Source: Limnephilus marmoratus (taxonomy: Eukaryota; Arthropoda; Insecta; Trichoptera; Limnephilidae). From it: a stretch of 64,000 nucleotides of DNA. The DNA is taken from NCBI GenBank assembly GCA_917880885.1, contig OU862919.1, forward strand, positions 14,340,001-14,404,000, read 5' to 3'. Positions within the stretch are counted from its first letter, which is position 1; every line of letters begins with the position of its first letter. Positions 10,423 to 20,289 of this stretch are shown piece after piece. The position numbers and the translations under genes are program-made. The notes beneath the pieces are model-generated. The model did not search any database and was not told where the DNA came from. It was given only the letters and a program-made list of their open reading frames with translations.

Positions 10423-11093
10423 TTGGAATGCTTTTTGGAAAGACTAAATAAAGTGAGTGATCAGATTCAGAGCTCATCCGTTGATTTACTGACGGTATTT
10501 GATTTTTGTGGATCTCTTCTCGAGTTTATTATACCAGAGCAAAAAAATTTTGATTATTTCGAAGAAAGTGCAATTGAAATGAGCGCACTTTGGCAATGTG
10601 AAAGCGATATTCAGAGTAACATGACCCCAAAATAAAAAACTTTATAGACGAGACATTAAACGAGGGTATTGAAACAACTACCTAACTGAGATCTGAATTA
10701 GAGAGAAGGCACATGTGAAGGCATAAGGCATAATATGAAGGCATAATAATTCAAAGAAAAAAAAATCTTTTTTTTTTTAAATGGGTGAACTTTCAGCATA
10801 GAGTCTAAGAAAAAGTCAGCCTCTTGTGCAATGATTTAGAAGACGATTTAGTTCAGGAATGGGTGCACTTTGAAGGTCACATTTCCTCTAATAAGATGGC
10901 AGAGAAACCTGACACTACATCATTACTGAATCTTTTTAAGGAAACTTTTTGAGGAAACCATCTCTGTGCAACGTTTACCCAAACTTGGATATAGCTCTCC
11001 GCGTCACACTTTGCACTCCGGCCACAAATTGTTCTGGAGAAAGGAGTTTTTCCTGTTAAAAGCAAGTGAAGAAATACTAAAGGTCTTCATTAT
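10423..11093 (+). pseudogene. hAT-family (ZMYM1-like) transposase relic
   Basis: The first frame (10,423-10,635, 70 aa) resembles the region before the dimerisation domain of ZMYM1-like hAT transposases (ECFLERLNKVSDQIQSSSVDL, then FDYFEESAIEMS). Further downstream, in another frame near 10,965-11,090, comes VYPNLDIALRVTLCTPATN and CSGERSFS, the hallmark of the hAT C-terminal dimerisation domain (A/S-ERSFS-x-L-K). Internal stops and frameshifts show it is dead. The homology ends near 11,093, where a plus-strand RT relic starts, so the hAT copy was itself the target of a LINE insertion. Confidence 0.65.
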
Positions 11094-11094
11094 C

Positions 11095-11426
11095 AATGAT
11101 GTAATGCTAACAGCTGTAACCGAGGTGAATGATTTGGGTGTAAACTTTGATCAAAAACTGAATTTTATAAACCATATTGAAATTACATCAAATAAAGCCT
11201 TGAAAATGTTGGGATTTGTAATAAGAATTTGCAGTCAATTTAAAAATATTCAAACCTATAAAAATTTGTATATGTCTTTGGTTAGGAGTCAAATTGAGTA
11301 CAATTCTACAGTATGGGCACCTAGTTACGCTAGCCACTCGCTCACGATAGAAAGAATCCAAAATAAATTCTTAAGATTTATTAATTTTAGAATGGGTATT
11401 ACAAGGGATTGTGTCAACTATGATTA

Positions 11427-11427
<1 letters not shown>
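11095..11427 (+). pseudogene. CR1/Jockey-like RT relic, first half (split)
   Basis: The frame reads VTEVNDLGVNFDQKLNF, KALKMLGFVIRICSQF, LVRSQIEYNSTVWAPSY and IERIQNKFLRFINFRMG. This is the post-palm thumb/C-terminal part of a CR1/Jockey-like RT and aligns in order with the 952-aa ORF nearby. Translation runs into a T28 tract at 11,427-11,454, the poly(A) tail of a minus-strand LINE. The continuation of this same RT is found on the far side of that LINE at 14,714. The 5' truncated copy lies inside the hAT relic. Confidence 0.75.
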
Positions 11428-11459
<32 letters not shown>

Positions 11460-11510
11460 GTACAACAGATTTTTATCCAATTACTGTACAATTATCTCAT
11501 TTTGACAGTC

Positions 11511-14369
11511 TTAACACCTAGAAAGATGATTATTATACAAAAAAATCTTAAGGCTATCTAAAGAAGAGTTATATATATCTAGTGTTTCCGATATTTCGTT
11601 CATCAGCACCATTCCTCTTGTCATGCTATGCTGTGCTAGAACATCTGTTCTGCCGTATGGTATTTTGAACAAGTCGTGTCGACGACTACGGCTGAAATTT
11701 TCAGGCACGTATAAGCCATAACATTCCAAGAGGAATGGGCTGTCAATACGGTTATGGATTATGTTAAAACTAAGAATTGCAAGATTTGCATGACGTCTAG
11801 TTTCCAAGCTAAATCTATTTGTTGCCTCAAGTAATTCCATATGGTGCATGAATCTCGGGTACGTTCCATGCATCCGCATATAGACATACCTAAGGAATTT
11901 TTTTTGAATTTGTTCTAGCATATTAATATATTTCGCTTGGTGCGGAGTCCACACACCACTGGCATACTCCAGCTTACTTCTTATGACTCCATCAAACATG
12001 GCTATCATTGCATCTGGGTCATCAAATTGCTTACATATTCTGATGATGAAACCCAGGAGTTTGTAGCAAGCTGGAGTGAGCCGTGATATATGATCCGAGA
12101 ATGTCAGTTTGGGATCAAAGACGATACCGAGATCTTTAAAGCTGTTGACTCGGCATAATGTTTGCCCTTTAATGTTGTATTCAAAAACTATGGGCTTCTC
12201 GGAGCGGGTATATGTCATAGTTACACATTTTTTTATATTGAATTCTAATTTGTTCTTTACTGACCATTCTGCAATAGCATCAAGGTCAGATTGCATTTTT
12301 AAGCAGTCATAGTAACAAATTATTTCCATCAAAAGTTTGAGGTCATCTGCAAATAGAAGACATTTGCAATATTTTACACAAACCTGGATGTCATCTATAA
12401 GTATAAGGAACAGCAAGGGACCAAGGTTTGAACCTTGGGGAATACCTGATAACGCCGGGAATTGTTTAGATTCATGTCCATTTATTATTACATATTGACT
12501 TCTGGCTTTTAAATAGGACGCGAAGAATATAAGCGTTTGTTGATCGAAACCAAGTTTGTACATTTTAAGTAGTAAAATATCATGATCAACTCGATCAAAA
12601 GCCTTGGCAAAATCCGTATACACTACATCTGTTTGGTGTCTCGAGTCCAGTCCGACGGCCACCAATCGCGAAAATGTTAACAAATTTGAAACCGTGGATT
12701 TTCTTGGCATGAAACCGTGTTGATTTTCTCCTAGAAATGGCATAATTTGGTGATGTAATTTCTTGTAAATAATCATTTCAAATATTTTTGGTATGGTTGA
12801 CAGTACAGCTACTGGTCTGTAATTCCTTATATCAGACTTGTCTCCAGCTTTGAAAATTGGGCTTACACGCGTGAGTTTCCAAGAATGAGGGAAACAACCA
12901 GTCGATATGCTAAGATTAAATATATAGCTCAGCGGTTTACAAATGGTTTTTGACAAATGAGCAATTATATTAGGGGGTATTCCGTCTGGGCCTGCAGCCT
13001 TGTCGAGCTTTAAAGTTCGAGTACAGGAGTCTACTTCCTCTGGACAGGTTAGCTCAAGACCGATTTTGCCAATATTCCAGGGCCTCTCGGTTCGAGTAAA
13101 GTCTAGATTTAGTTGAGGAGCTAACTGGCTGTACACTGATTTGAAATAATCGGCAAATTTTTGGCTTACTATTTCGGGATCGGAAAAAGTTTCCGTTCTA
13201 TCACTTAAGTTAATTTGGGTATATGGATTTGCTTTTTGGGATTTAATAAAATCCCAAAAACATTTGACATCATCTTTGATCCCATACTGAACTTTTTCTA
13301 AATACTGGCGCTTCGCAATTGCTATATCTTTTTTAAGCTCGGATCGCATCGCAGAGAATAACAAGTAATCCGATTGATTCTTGTGCAGTTTATATCTTCT
13401 GCGATGCGATTCTTTGCTTTTTAATTTATCTATAATTTTTTTAGAGAACCACGCCGGATAATTTACATTTTTACATAATTTTTTCCTAATGGGAACACAT
13501 ATTTCAAAAATACTGAATAATACATTGTTTAAGTACGCAACTGCGTCATTTGCTTCCGATATAGTATGTAGGTAGTTCCAATCAAATTCTGAGAGTATGT
13601 CGCATATTAACTGCATATCTGCTCGCTTGAACTGGAACTGATGGTTGGAGGTAGGTAGACGTGCCGGGCGAGTAGCGCTGTTCCGCAGCTGGCGCCGGTT
13701 ACATTTTGTCCTGGTTAATTTAGTAAGAATAGCTAAGGTCGGATGAAATTTATCTTCGTTGACCAAGGGTTCCTCACATCGACTTACGTCGCAACTAGTC
13801 GTGTTACTTAGTACTAAATCAAGTATATTGTCAAAATGATTTTTAATTTCATTTTCTTGTTTGAGGTTATTGGAGTTCAGGAAATATAAGTGCTCTAATA
13901 TAACCTCTTCGGGTTTGTTATTTAAATTGAAATCCCCAATTATAAGGATGTTCCGGTCTTTTAAAATTCTTGATTGACATTCCTGATCAATATAATCGTA
14001 GAAAGTTGTGCGATTCTCCGAGTCATTGGTGCAATAAAAGTATACAACACAAATATAGGCGGTAAATTTATTTTTTGTTACCTTCACCCATATGTGTTCG
14101 CCTTCCGTTTCGAGTATTTGCATTCTCTGGGACGTAAGTGTATTCTTAACCGCAATGCACACACCGCCACCGCGTGCATCATTATCTCTGTCTCGCCTGT
14201 AAACAGTATAGCGCCTGTCGAACAATTCCGAATCGAAGACATTGGAGCTCAACCATGTTTCGGTCAAGCAGATAATTTCGAAGTTTTGTAGTAGTAAATT
14301 TCTCGAAAATTCTTCTGTCTTAGTATTTAGACCTCGGACATTTTGGTAAATTATTTCCAAGCTCGCCAT
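11511..14369 (-). CDS. LINE ORF2: apurinic-type endonuclease plus reverse transcriptase, 952 aa
   Basis: This ORF encodes the enzyme that nicks target DNA and reverse transcribes the element RNA. Residues 1-230 form the APE-like endonuclease, with NVRGLNTKTEEF, CLTETWL, YRRDRDNDARGGGV and IIGDFN; the final SDH motif is replaced by DKFHPT. RT motifs follow: [93 protein letters not shown] and LLFADDLKLL, so all three catalytic Asp are present. No stop or frameshift is seen and the length is normal for the clade. The ATG at 14,369 overlaps the ORF1 stop (TGATG). Clade assignment (CR1 versus Jockey) is not certain. Confidence 0.9.
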   Translation of the reverse strand: MASLEIIYQNVRGLNTKTEEFSRNLLLQNFEIICLTETWLSSNVFDSELFDRRYTVYRRDRDNDARGGGVCIAVKNTLTSQRMQILETEGEHIWVKVTKNKFTAYICVVYFYCTNDSENRTTFYDYIDQECQSRILKDRNILIIGDFNLNNKPEEVILEHLYFLNSNNLKQENEIKNHFDNILDLVLSNTTSCDVSRCEEPLVNEDKFHPTLAILTKLTRTKCNRRQLRNSATRPARLPTSNHQFQFKRADMQLICDILSEFDWNYLHTISEANDAVAYLNNVLFSIFEICVPIRKKLCKNVNYPAWFSKKIIDKLKSKESHRRRYKLHKNQSDYLLFSAMRSELKKDIAIAKRQYLEKVQYGIKDDVKCFWDFIKSQKANPYTQINLSDRTETFSDPEIVSQKFADYFKSVYSQLAPQLNLDFTRTERPWNIGKIGLELTCPEEVDSCTRTLKLDKAAGPDGIPPNIIAHLSKTICKPLSYIFNLSISTGCFPHSWKLTRVSPIFKAGDKSDIRNYRPVAVLSTIPKIFEMIIYKKLHHQIMPFLGENQHGFMPRKSTVSNLLTFSRLVAVGLDSRHQTDVVYTDFAKAFDRVDHDILLLKMYKLGFDQQTLIFFASYLKARSQYVIINGHESKQFPALSGIPQGSNLGPLLFLILIDDIQVCVKYCKCLLFADDLKLLMEIICYYDCLKMQSDLDAIAEWSVKNKLEFNIKKCVTMTYTRSEKPIVFEYNIKGQTLCRVNSFKDLGIVFDPKLTFSDHISRLTPACYKLLGFIIRICKQFDDPDAMIAMFDGVIRSKLEYASGVWTPHQAKYINMLEQIQKKFLRYVYMRMHGTYPRFMHHMELLEATNRFSLETRRHANLAILSFNIIHNRIDSPFLLECYGLYVPENFSRSRRHDLFKIPYGRTDVLAQHSMTRGMVLMNEISETLDIYNSSLDSLKIFLYNNHLSRC

Positions 14370-14706
14370 CAGATACTCGTATGTTCCTTATTAGCCGTTT
14401 GCAAAAATTTGTATTTACTTACGGCAATACCTGTTGGCCAGACTGATGGGTTAAGAAAAGTTTCTCGATTTTCTTCCGGGACGCCTATTTTAAACGAGCT
14501 GTAATTTCCTCGAGCGTTTAATTTCACTATATCAAATTCGGTAGATATTATCGTTTTAAGGTAGTCCTCGATAGCTGGTACCTCCGTTCCTGAGGTAAAT
14601 CTCCACGCGTGAATGTAAAACTTTCGTGCAACTGCTCGTAAAGTTGAATCTGTTTTTGTTCCTGTAACGATAGGCAGACGTTTACGTGGCTTACGTTTTA
14701 CTGTTT
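14369..14706 (-). pseudogene. LINE ORF1, C-terminal 112 codons (5' truncated)
   Basis: The minus-strand frame upstream of ORF2 reads VKRKPRKRLPIVTGTK, FYIHAWRFTSGTEV, FDIVKLNARGNYSSFKIGVP and FLNPSVWPTGIAV. It ends TGA at 14,371-14,369, sharing one base with the ORF2 start codon. This resembles the C-terminal RRM-like domain of insect LINE ORF1 RNA-binding proteins. The N-terminal part is missing because the element is 5' truncated at about 14,708. The remaining codons are open to the element border, where a TAA occurs at 14,707. Confidence 0.7.
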
Positions 14707-14713
14707 ACATTAT

Positions 14714-15349
14714 CTACTATGCCAACTAAATTTATTAAAATTATCTGAACGTAGAATAGTTAATGACCTAACATGTTTATATAAAATCATAAATTCAATA
14801 ATTGACAGCCATGAACTATTATACTTGATTTCTTTTCATATACCTCGCAAACCAACATCGAGGCAATATCTACCGTTCTATTGTGATAACTCCAACACAG
14901 AATCACAGTTGTACACCCCCGCTCGCCGTATACAAAATTTGGGTAATGACTACAAAGATGTTGTTGACATATTCAATACACCATTCACCAAATATAAACA
15001 AGTCATTACCCAATTTATATTGAAAAGAAGAACATCAAATTTAATTTAATTAACCGAACAAACTACGTAGCTCAGCATTGACTTATGAGACCTTACCAAT
15101 GTATTGTAATTTTCCTACTATTACATTTTTCCATCTTGCATGGCGGAGTATTTAGTTTCGATGTTATTTCGTCTTTTACTTTGTTTTTGCTTTAGATGTT
15201 GTTTTTGATTTTGTCTTCTATTTTGTTTTCGATTTTGTTTTTGATTTTGCTCTGATTCTGTAATGCTTAACTTAGATGGTCTTTGTAATAAATAAAAAAA
15301 ATAATGTGTAAAAGCCCAGCCGGGCGGGAAATTCATAATAAATAAATAA
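14714..15349 (+). pseudogene. CR1/Jockey-like RT relic, second half, with 3' UTR
   Basis: The frame continues the RT interrupted at 11,427: LNLLKLSERRIVNDLTCLYKII, IDSHELLYLISFHIPRKPT, YCDNSNTESQLYTPARR, ending TKYKQVITQFILKRR...stop at 15,047-15,049. The non-coding tail runs to GAAATTCATAATAAATAAATAAATA at about 15,349, a short (AAAT)n end rather than poly(A), as in CR1-like LINEs. It joins with 11,095-11,427 to give one insertion later split by the minus-strand LINE. Confidence 0.75.
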
Positions 15350-15539
15350 ATATTTTACTATAGATTCTCAACTAGGCACTCAAGTACTTCAGATATCTTT
15401 ACTATCAGACTGAAGAGAGATAACTTTTAAATGTATTATTTTATTAAAAATTATTTTTAATAAAATAATACATTTTTTTTAAACCAAAACTATTATTAAA
15501 TATTTAACTGACAGCCCTGAAACAGTTAGCTAATTAGCA

Positions 15540-15925
15540 ATACCTGCTTAATAATTTCAAACAAAGATAACTTTGAAGGTAACAATAAACTTAATGCAAA
15601 TTTACTCTATTTAGTGCTTATAAATACTGTTGACAAGTCCCCTTTGTTTAGGTACATCTTTTTTATTCTAAATAATCCTATCTAAATTTTATGTTCTCGG
15701 TTGTTATAACATTGATATTTTTTTTTGGTATAGTAACAGTAGTTTAGTAACACATAATAGTATCCTTTACCTAAATACTTGCTACTTTGTTAAATGTTCA
15801 TTTCTACTTTGTTATTATTGATAATCTCCTGTGTACCACTGTATACTTATAATACCATGTACTCACTTCAATGTAAAAGCCATGCTATGGCGTTTAAATA
15901 AATAAATAAATAAATAAATAAATTA
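15540..15925 (+). mobile_element. LINE 3' UTR remnant with (AAAT)n tail
   Basis: The sequence ends ATGTAAAAGCCATGCTATGGCGTTTAAATAAATAAATAAATAAAT (about 15,866-15,921). The combination of a GCC-containing short hairpin-like block and an (AAAT)n tail parallels the 3' ends at 15,349, 24,728 (minus) and 63,011. No coding part remains. Confidence 0.45.
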
Positions 15926-16299
15926 TTACACGAAGAATTTTACTCTTTGGATCTTCTATGCATAGAAGCAACTACGAAGCTATTATAAATGATTTTGTCA
16001 AATAAAAAATCCCGAAAAAAATTGTAATTCTTATTTCATGATACGCTTTTATTTTACAATAAATCATTCTTTATTTCATATTTGAAAACCTACTTAACGT
16101 ATATTTGAACATTTATTTTTAAAATTGTGCGTAACCTAATAAAAGCCTACAAGTGACTGATCATGGTAGGTGGCAACTTCTAAGAAGGTGGAAGGGGCGG
16201 CGCAAATGAAGTGGCCTATACTGATGAAAAGTGTAAATACGGCCCTGGGCTGAAGGTAGGGGAGAGGGGAAGGGGATGGGGGAGAGAAGGTGAGGAAGT

Positions 16300-16430
16300 A
16301 CCTGGCTATTCAGATCTGGTCACCAAACACGGCTAAAAGCTATTTCAAGCACCGTTTCAATTCTGAATGGTGGTCTTACACCAGGGCGATACTGAAAGTA
16401 TCTTCCACTCTGGAACGTGCCGCAAATATA
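16300..16430 (-). repeat. Dispersed repeat C, copy 1 (minus)
   Basis: ATCTGGTCACCAAACACGGCTAAAAGC...TTTCAATTCTGAATGGTGGTCTTACACCAGGGCGATA is the reverse complement of 31,330-31,460. A short piece also occurs at 9,160-9,215. No coding content. Just upstream, the minus strand from about 16,247 reads CAGGGCCGTATTTACAC, reminiscent of a hAT end. Confidence 0.6.
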
Positions 16431-16599
16431 CTATATATTATTTTAAATGAATTAATTATGAAATAACACAAATTAATCAAATAGTTCTTGGTAGCCAGGT
16501 ATTTTTGATCCTTCTTCTTCCCCATCTCCTTCCTATCCATCATTACCTTCAGCCTCACAACATACCTATCGCAGGAGGATCTTAGGAAAAATCCTCAGA

Positions 16600-16960
16600 A
16601 AAATCCTATGTCATCTTTGGGGATGCTGTGTTGAGGATCTTTTCAGGGAATGGAAGGGAAGAATCTGGAGACAATTTTTCCAGGATTGACAGACGGATGA
16701 ATTCATCCCTCCCAAAGTGATGGGTCTCTCCGGCTGGATAGGTCAAAAGGACTCACTCAACCAGCCTCTCCCGATCCGATCCGCCACGCAGAATTTGGGC
16801 AAACGCAACTCACCGGTAAACCCAGACATTTTTTAACGGTAGGGTGCAGTGTCACCCCCCCCCCTCCCCCCCCCTCCCCGTCGGGTGGCACCCGGGGCGG
16901 CTCGCACCCCGCCCCATCCCCCCTCGCTACGCTACTGGGGCGACCTATGGCTGGAAATAA
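16600..16960. repeat. Dispersed repeat family A, copy 2, with C-rich tract
   Basis: CCTATGTCATCTTTGGGGATGCTGTGTTGAGGATC and TCCCGATCCGATCCGCCACGCAG align with 1,100-1,420 and 63,870-64,000. A nearly pure C tract with scattered T (about 16,853-16,880) follows. No coding region is claimed. Confidence 0.55.
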
Positions 16961-16979
16961 GAACAAAAACTAAAAATCG

Positions 16980-17275
16980 AATGCAGTTTACACGCGGTAG
17001 AAGCGAAACTTTACCAAAACAATCTCAACCAAAACTTGAAAAGTGAGGTCGTAATCAAAGTGACCAATGAGCGCAGACCAGCGTAATTTTCGTTTTATAC
17101 CTCAATCAATAGGAGCATTTAAAGTGACATCACAATCAGAGCGGTCAATGAGCGCAGTTACGCGTCGCAGGTGCAGTAAACTTAAATTCCGTTTCATCCG
17201 AAATCCAAATCATAGCGGGGCCATAGAAGTTTCACTTCAAAAATATTTTCTGTCGGTCGTAAAATACCAATGATT
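16980..17275 (+). repeat. CCAAT-bearing dispersed repeat, copy 1
   Basis: Runs from ATGCAGTTTACACGCGGTAGAAGCGAAACTTTACC to GGGGCCATAGAAGTTTCACTTCAAAAATA. It is shared with 29,690-29,930, 43,860-44,135 and 53,685-53,955. Several of its CCAAT boxes are mutated here (TCAAT). One intact GACCAATGAGCGC remains at about 17,060. Confidence 0.75.
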
Positions 17276-17309
17276 GGTGTATTTTTTCTCGTCTTAATAG
17301 TAACTACTA

Positions 17310-18380
17310 ACTAATTTATTTATTTATTTATACACGCCCAATTGGGGATTTTACATATGATAAAATTAAAAATACATTTTATTTTATTTTATTTTATTTT
17401 ATTTTATTTTATTTTATTTATTTGGGAGACCAACAGTTTACATTAACAACAAAGTATATAATAATTGAGTACAATAATTGAACCAATTAGAGGTTTCCAC
17501 ATGGGTATTGTATACAAGTGTGTAGTTATTCCAGAAATATTTACTCATAAAAAATTACATTTCAAGAGACGAATTACGAGTTATTTAGGTGGGGATAGGA
17601 AAGGGGTAGGATGGGGGGGGATCGGTTAAGTTGAGGTATAGTAATATGCGTGACAAAAATTAAAAGAGAGAGAAAAAAAAAAAAAGGAAGTTTATAGAGT
17701 GGTGGTTGTATTAGAGGGTATCTATAAGTATTGTTATTGTAGAGTATCGAGAGAGTATCTGTGTGATTTTAAGGAGTGTGGTGCAGCGTTAAAAATGTCA
17801 AATTGTGTATAGTGTGTGTTGAAAGTGTTGGATGCACGATAGATGAAAGAGTTCTGTTTAGAATTAGTGTTGATATAATCAATTTGTGTTGATATAATCA
17901 ATCATTAATATAATCAATCATTTGATATAATGATTGATTATATTAATGATTATATATATAGTGTTGATATAATCAATTTGTGTTGATATAATCAATCATT
18001 GATATAATCAATCATTTGATATAATCAAAGAATTAAAGAGATATAACAATTAAAATAAGTAACAAGTATAAAACTTTTAACTTAAAAACAACAAACAGAG
18101 TAAAATATAGGATGCACATTCATATAAATTTCGATACATACTGAAAATTTATAAACATTTCAAAGCTATCAAGATAGACATACAGATTTGATAACAACGT
18201 TTTTATAGGTCGATAGATATTCAGTAACGCTGATGTTCATGTAATATTTATTCTCTTCACTGTGCAGTCGGTTCATTACTGAGTTTATTTCTGCATTGGT
18301 ACCTGAATTGTTACAATGGTAAGGTACCTTCTGACGAACCGTTCTACTAGGCACATGAAAGTTAATCAGCCCAAAGCCTC
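17310..18380 (-). mobile_element. CR1-like LINE 3' end (minus) with long 3' UTR
   Basis: The C-terminal RT fragment at 18,169-18,390 (minus) is followed by about 850 bp of non-coding sequence. That sequence ends, on the minus strand, CCCCAATTGGGCGTGTATAAATAAATAAATAAATTAG near 17,312. A pentanucleotide (ATTTT)n run (about 17,372-17,417) lies inside. So does a tandem block at 17,870-18,030 of repeated GATATAATCAATCATT-like units that are partly palindromic. The 5' side stops at the MITE 18,386-18,788. Confidence 0.55.
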
Positions 18381-18385
18381 GATGA
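18169..18385 (-). pseudogene. C-terminal RT fragment, CR1-like
   Basis: Minus-strand translation gives LINFHVPSRTVRQKVPYHCNN and YLSTYKNVVIKSV. This aligns with the extreme C-terminus of the RT relic at 14,714-15,049 (LISFHIPRKPTSRQYLPFYCDN, FTKYKQVITQF). Only about 65 residues remain. The fragment ends against the MITE to its right, so the rest was either never inserted or displaced by the MITE. Confidence 0.6.
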
Positions 18386-18788
18386 CACACGGCGAGTTTA
18401 CAAGCTACTATCTGGGAAATTCACTATCTGTTAGTAAACTCGCCCAGTGTCATCGTGTTACTTGCTAACTAGCAGCGACTAGCAGATTGTTGACAATCTA
18501 CGAAAAAAAGTTGAAAGGTCGTCAACTTTACTCGCCTACACGCTTGCTCGTGATTGGTTTATTTATGTTTCCAACATGGCTTCCGATAAACAGCTGATTT
18601 CGACTATCAAATATCTGAAGAATTAGTTCACGCAGGCGTCGTTATTCTTGTTACTGGCGCTAGCAGCGGCCTCAGTTTCCTACGCTTCCTGAGCGAGTGG
18701 ACAGTTTTGTGTGTCATCATGACAATCTCACTCGCCGATTTACCCGCTTTTAAAACTTAGTAGATAGTAGCTTGTAACTCGCCGTGTG
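18386..18788. mobile_element. 403-bp MITE with 27-28 bp terminal inverted repeats
   Basis: The left end CACACGGCGAGTTTACAAGC(TACTATCT) and the right end AGATAGTAGCTTGTAACTCGCCGTGTG are inverted repeats with one indel. The interior has a second inverted CTCGCC-containing block near 18,435. There is no reading frame. No unambiguous target duplication could be read. Possibly hAT-related from the CA...TG ends. Confidence 0.75.
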
Positions 18789-18799
18789 AATTCACCCTC

Positions 18800-19500
18800 A
18801 CTGAAGTTGCTTGGAAGGGAAATGATGCAGGGGGAGGAGACACACAAAAATTGATTTCCGAAAATTTCCAGCCTAATTTGATTGTCAGGTAGGGAGAAAA
18901 ACACCCCTCCACACACGGGGCAAGTTTAAAAGTGCATGATACTTCCCGCTACCCGCGAAGCTCTTTGTAAATGTAAAATTTGTGCAGGTACCTGCATCAT
19001 AATTGAACTTCTGGTTTTCCAGAAAGGGCGAGTCTCCAATAAAAGGCACCATTTTACAATTAAACCGGCTGAAGTATATTAGTAATACACAAGAGGAAGC
19101 GCCTTGCTCCAGACACTAATGAATACACCAACGGTAGGTACGGATGGTTTTACCACAACTACTGCTGCTGGTTCGACAATGAGTAGTTAATTTTATTAAA
19201 TCCGACGTTTAAAATACCTTGTAGATCGTGTTAGTACATGCACGTGGCAGAAAGCATAGTAATTTTCATCCCCCGACAAAATATCCTCCGAAAAAATATC
19301 CCTCGAAATAATAGTCCAAGGACAAAATGTACTTCCACTACGCCGAATTCTTTCTTTTCTATTTTTGAACAATAATTTATTGTTTTTACAAGATAGTCTG
19401 TATTCTTTTGTCCCATATTACTATATTTGAATAATGATTTATTGATTTTTAAAAAGAAGCAAACACATTGTGACTTGAAATTTTAAGAAAATAAAAAGAA
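18800..19500. other. Unassigned stretch
   Basis: Mixed-composition sequence with no convincing reading frame, RNA gene or repeat shared with the rest of the window. Confidence 0.4.
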
Positions 19501-19508
19501 AATACTTT

Positions 19509-19752
19509 GTTTTAGGTCACTTTATTGATATTTTATAGTCTACCAGTTTCGGTACCTCCGTACCATCATTAGGACTGTTATAAAAATACTGAAGTACGTA
19601 TAAAATACTGAAGTATATATAAAATACTGAATATATTTAAAATACTGAAGTGTTATAAAATACTCCAGTATTTTTATAAAAGTCCTGATGATGGTACGGA
19701 GGTACCCAAACCGGTAGGCTATATATACAATGTGAATAAAGTGACTTAAAAC
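19509..19752. mobile_element. Inverted pair of Penelope-like terminal repeats with hammerhead-like cores
   Basis: The left arm 19,509-19,592 and right arm 19,665-19,752 are imperfect inverted copies (GTTTTAGGTCACTTTATT and AATAAAGTGACTTAAAAC at the outer ends) around a short spacer of TAAAATACTGAAGT-like units. Each arm holds AGTC, CTGATGA (CTAATGA in the left arm), T, GGTAC-GGAG-GTACC, then GAAAC(C/T)GGTA (CAAAC in the right arm) and GACT/GGCT. This is the order of a type I hammerhead. Each arm has one different core mutation. Confidence 0.6.
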
Positions 19753-20059
19753 TAGTGTCCGACCGAAACAGGACTTTCTACCGAATCCGAAACTTTTTTA
19801 GACATGTTAAAAATTCTATTATTTACTGAAATTTGGCTTATTTTTTACACTTGTACAAACAGTTAACATGTGTTAAATGAAATAAAAAAACAATAATTAA
19901 AGAATGTGAAATTTTTTTTATTTTTTTTTTTATATTACTAAAAATTTACAATCGTGTTAACTGGAACAAAAATTTGTCAATAATCGACACTTATGTACAT
20001 TATTAAGGAAGGACCTCATTAATTGAAATTATGGAACTAAGGCTGATCTACTGTATCCA

Positions 20060-20285
20060 ATGTCTTAAATTTATATTTTCTCGTCCTAACAATTTCACTA
20101 AAAACACAAATCGCTCTAGCCAGAGACATACCGCGTGCGTGTATACAGTGCCTCACTGCAAAACCAGGCTGGCCCAAAGGCACATTAACTGTATTGCCCC
20201 AAAACTGTTCAATTCCCTACCCAATTCAATCAATACGTGTCAAAATCTGAACGTATATAAAAAAATGTTAGAAGCTGGGTAAAAA
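20060..20285 (+). pseudogene. Extreme C-terminus of a LINE RT
   Basis: The frame includes CVYTVPHCKTRLAQRH, INCIAPKLFNSLPNSI and LNVYKKMLEAG-stop. The order R/K-T-x-L-x-Q, Y/I-x-A-P-K-L-x-N-S-L-P, then a Y/F-K-x-x-L end is typical of the last 60 residues of CR1-like RTs. No earlier RT domains precede it. A 5' truncated relic of a different subfamily from the intact elements in the window. Confidence 0.5.
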
Positions 20286-20289
20286 ACAA

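Larger units (their letters stand above)
11428..14708 (-). mobile_element. CR1/Jockey-like LINE, 5' truncated, with intact ORF2
   Basis: The element is 3.28 kb on the minus strand. It ends in a 28-base poly(A) tail (T-run 11,427-11,454) and starts at about 14,708 within ORF1. It interrupts a plus-strand RT relic whose reading continues on the other side. A short direct repeat ATTAT lies at both borders (11,423-11,427 and 14,709-14,713) and is a plausible target duplication. The intact ORF2 and long tail suggest a fairly recent insertion. Confidence 0.8.

Noticed and set aside
12035..12060. CTGATGATGAAACCC as a hammerhead core
   Set aside because: It lies in LINE coding sequence and leaves no room for stem II between CTGATGA and GAAAC.
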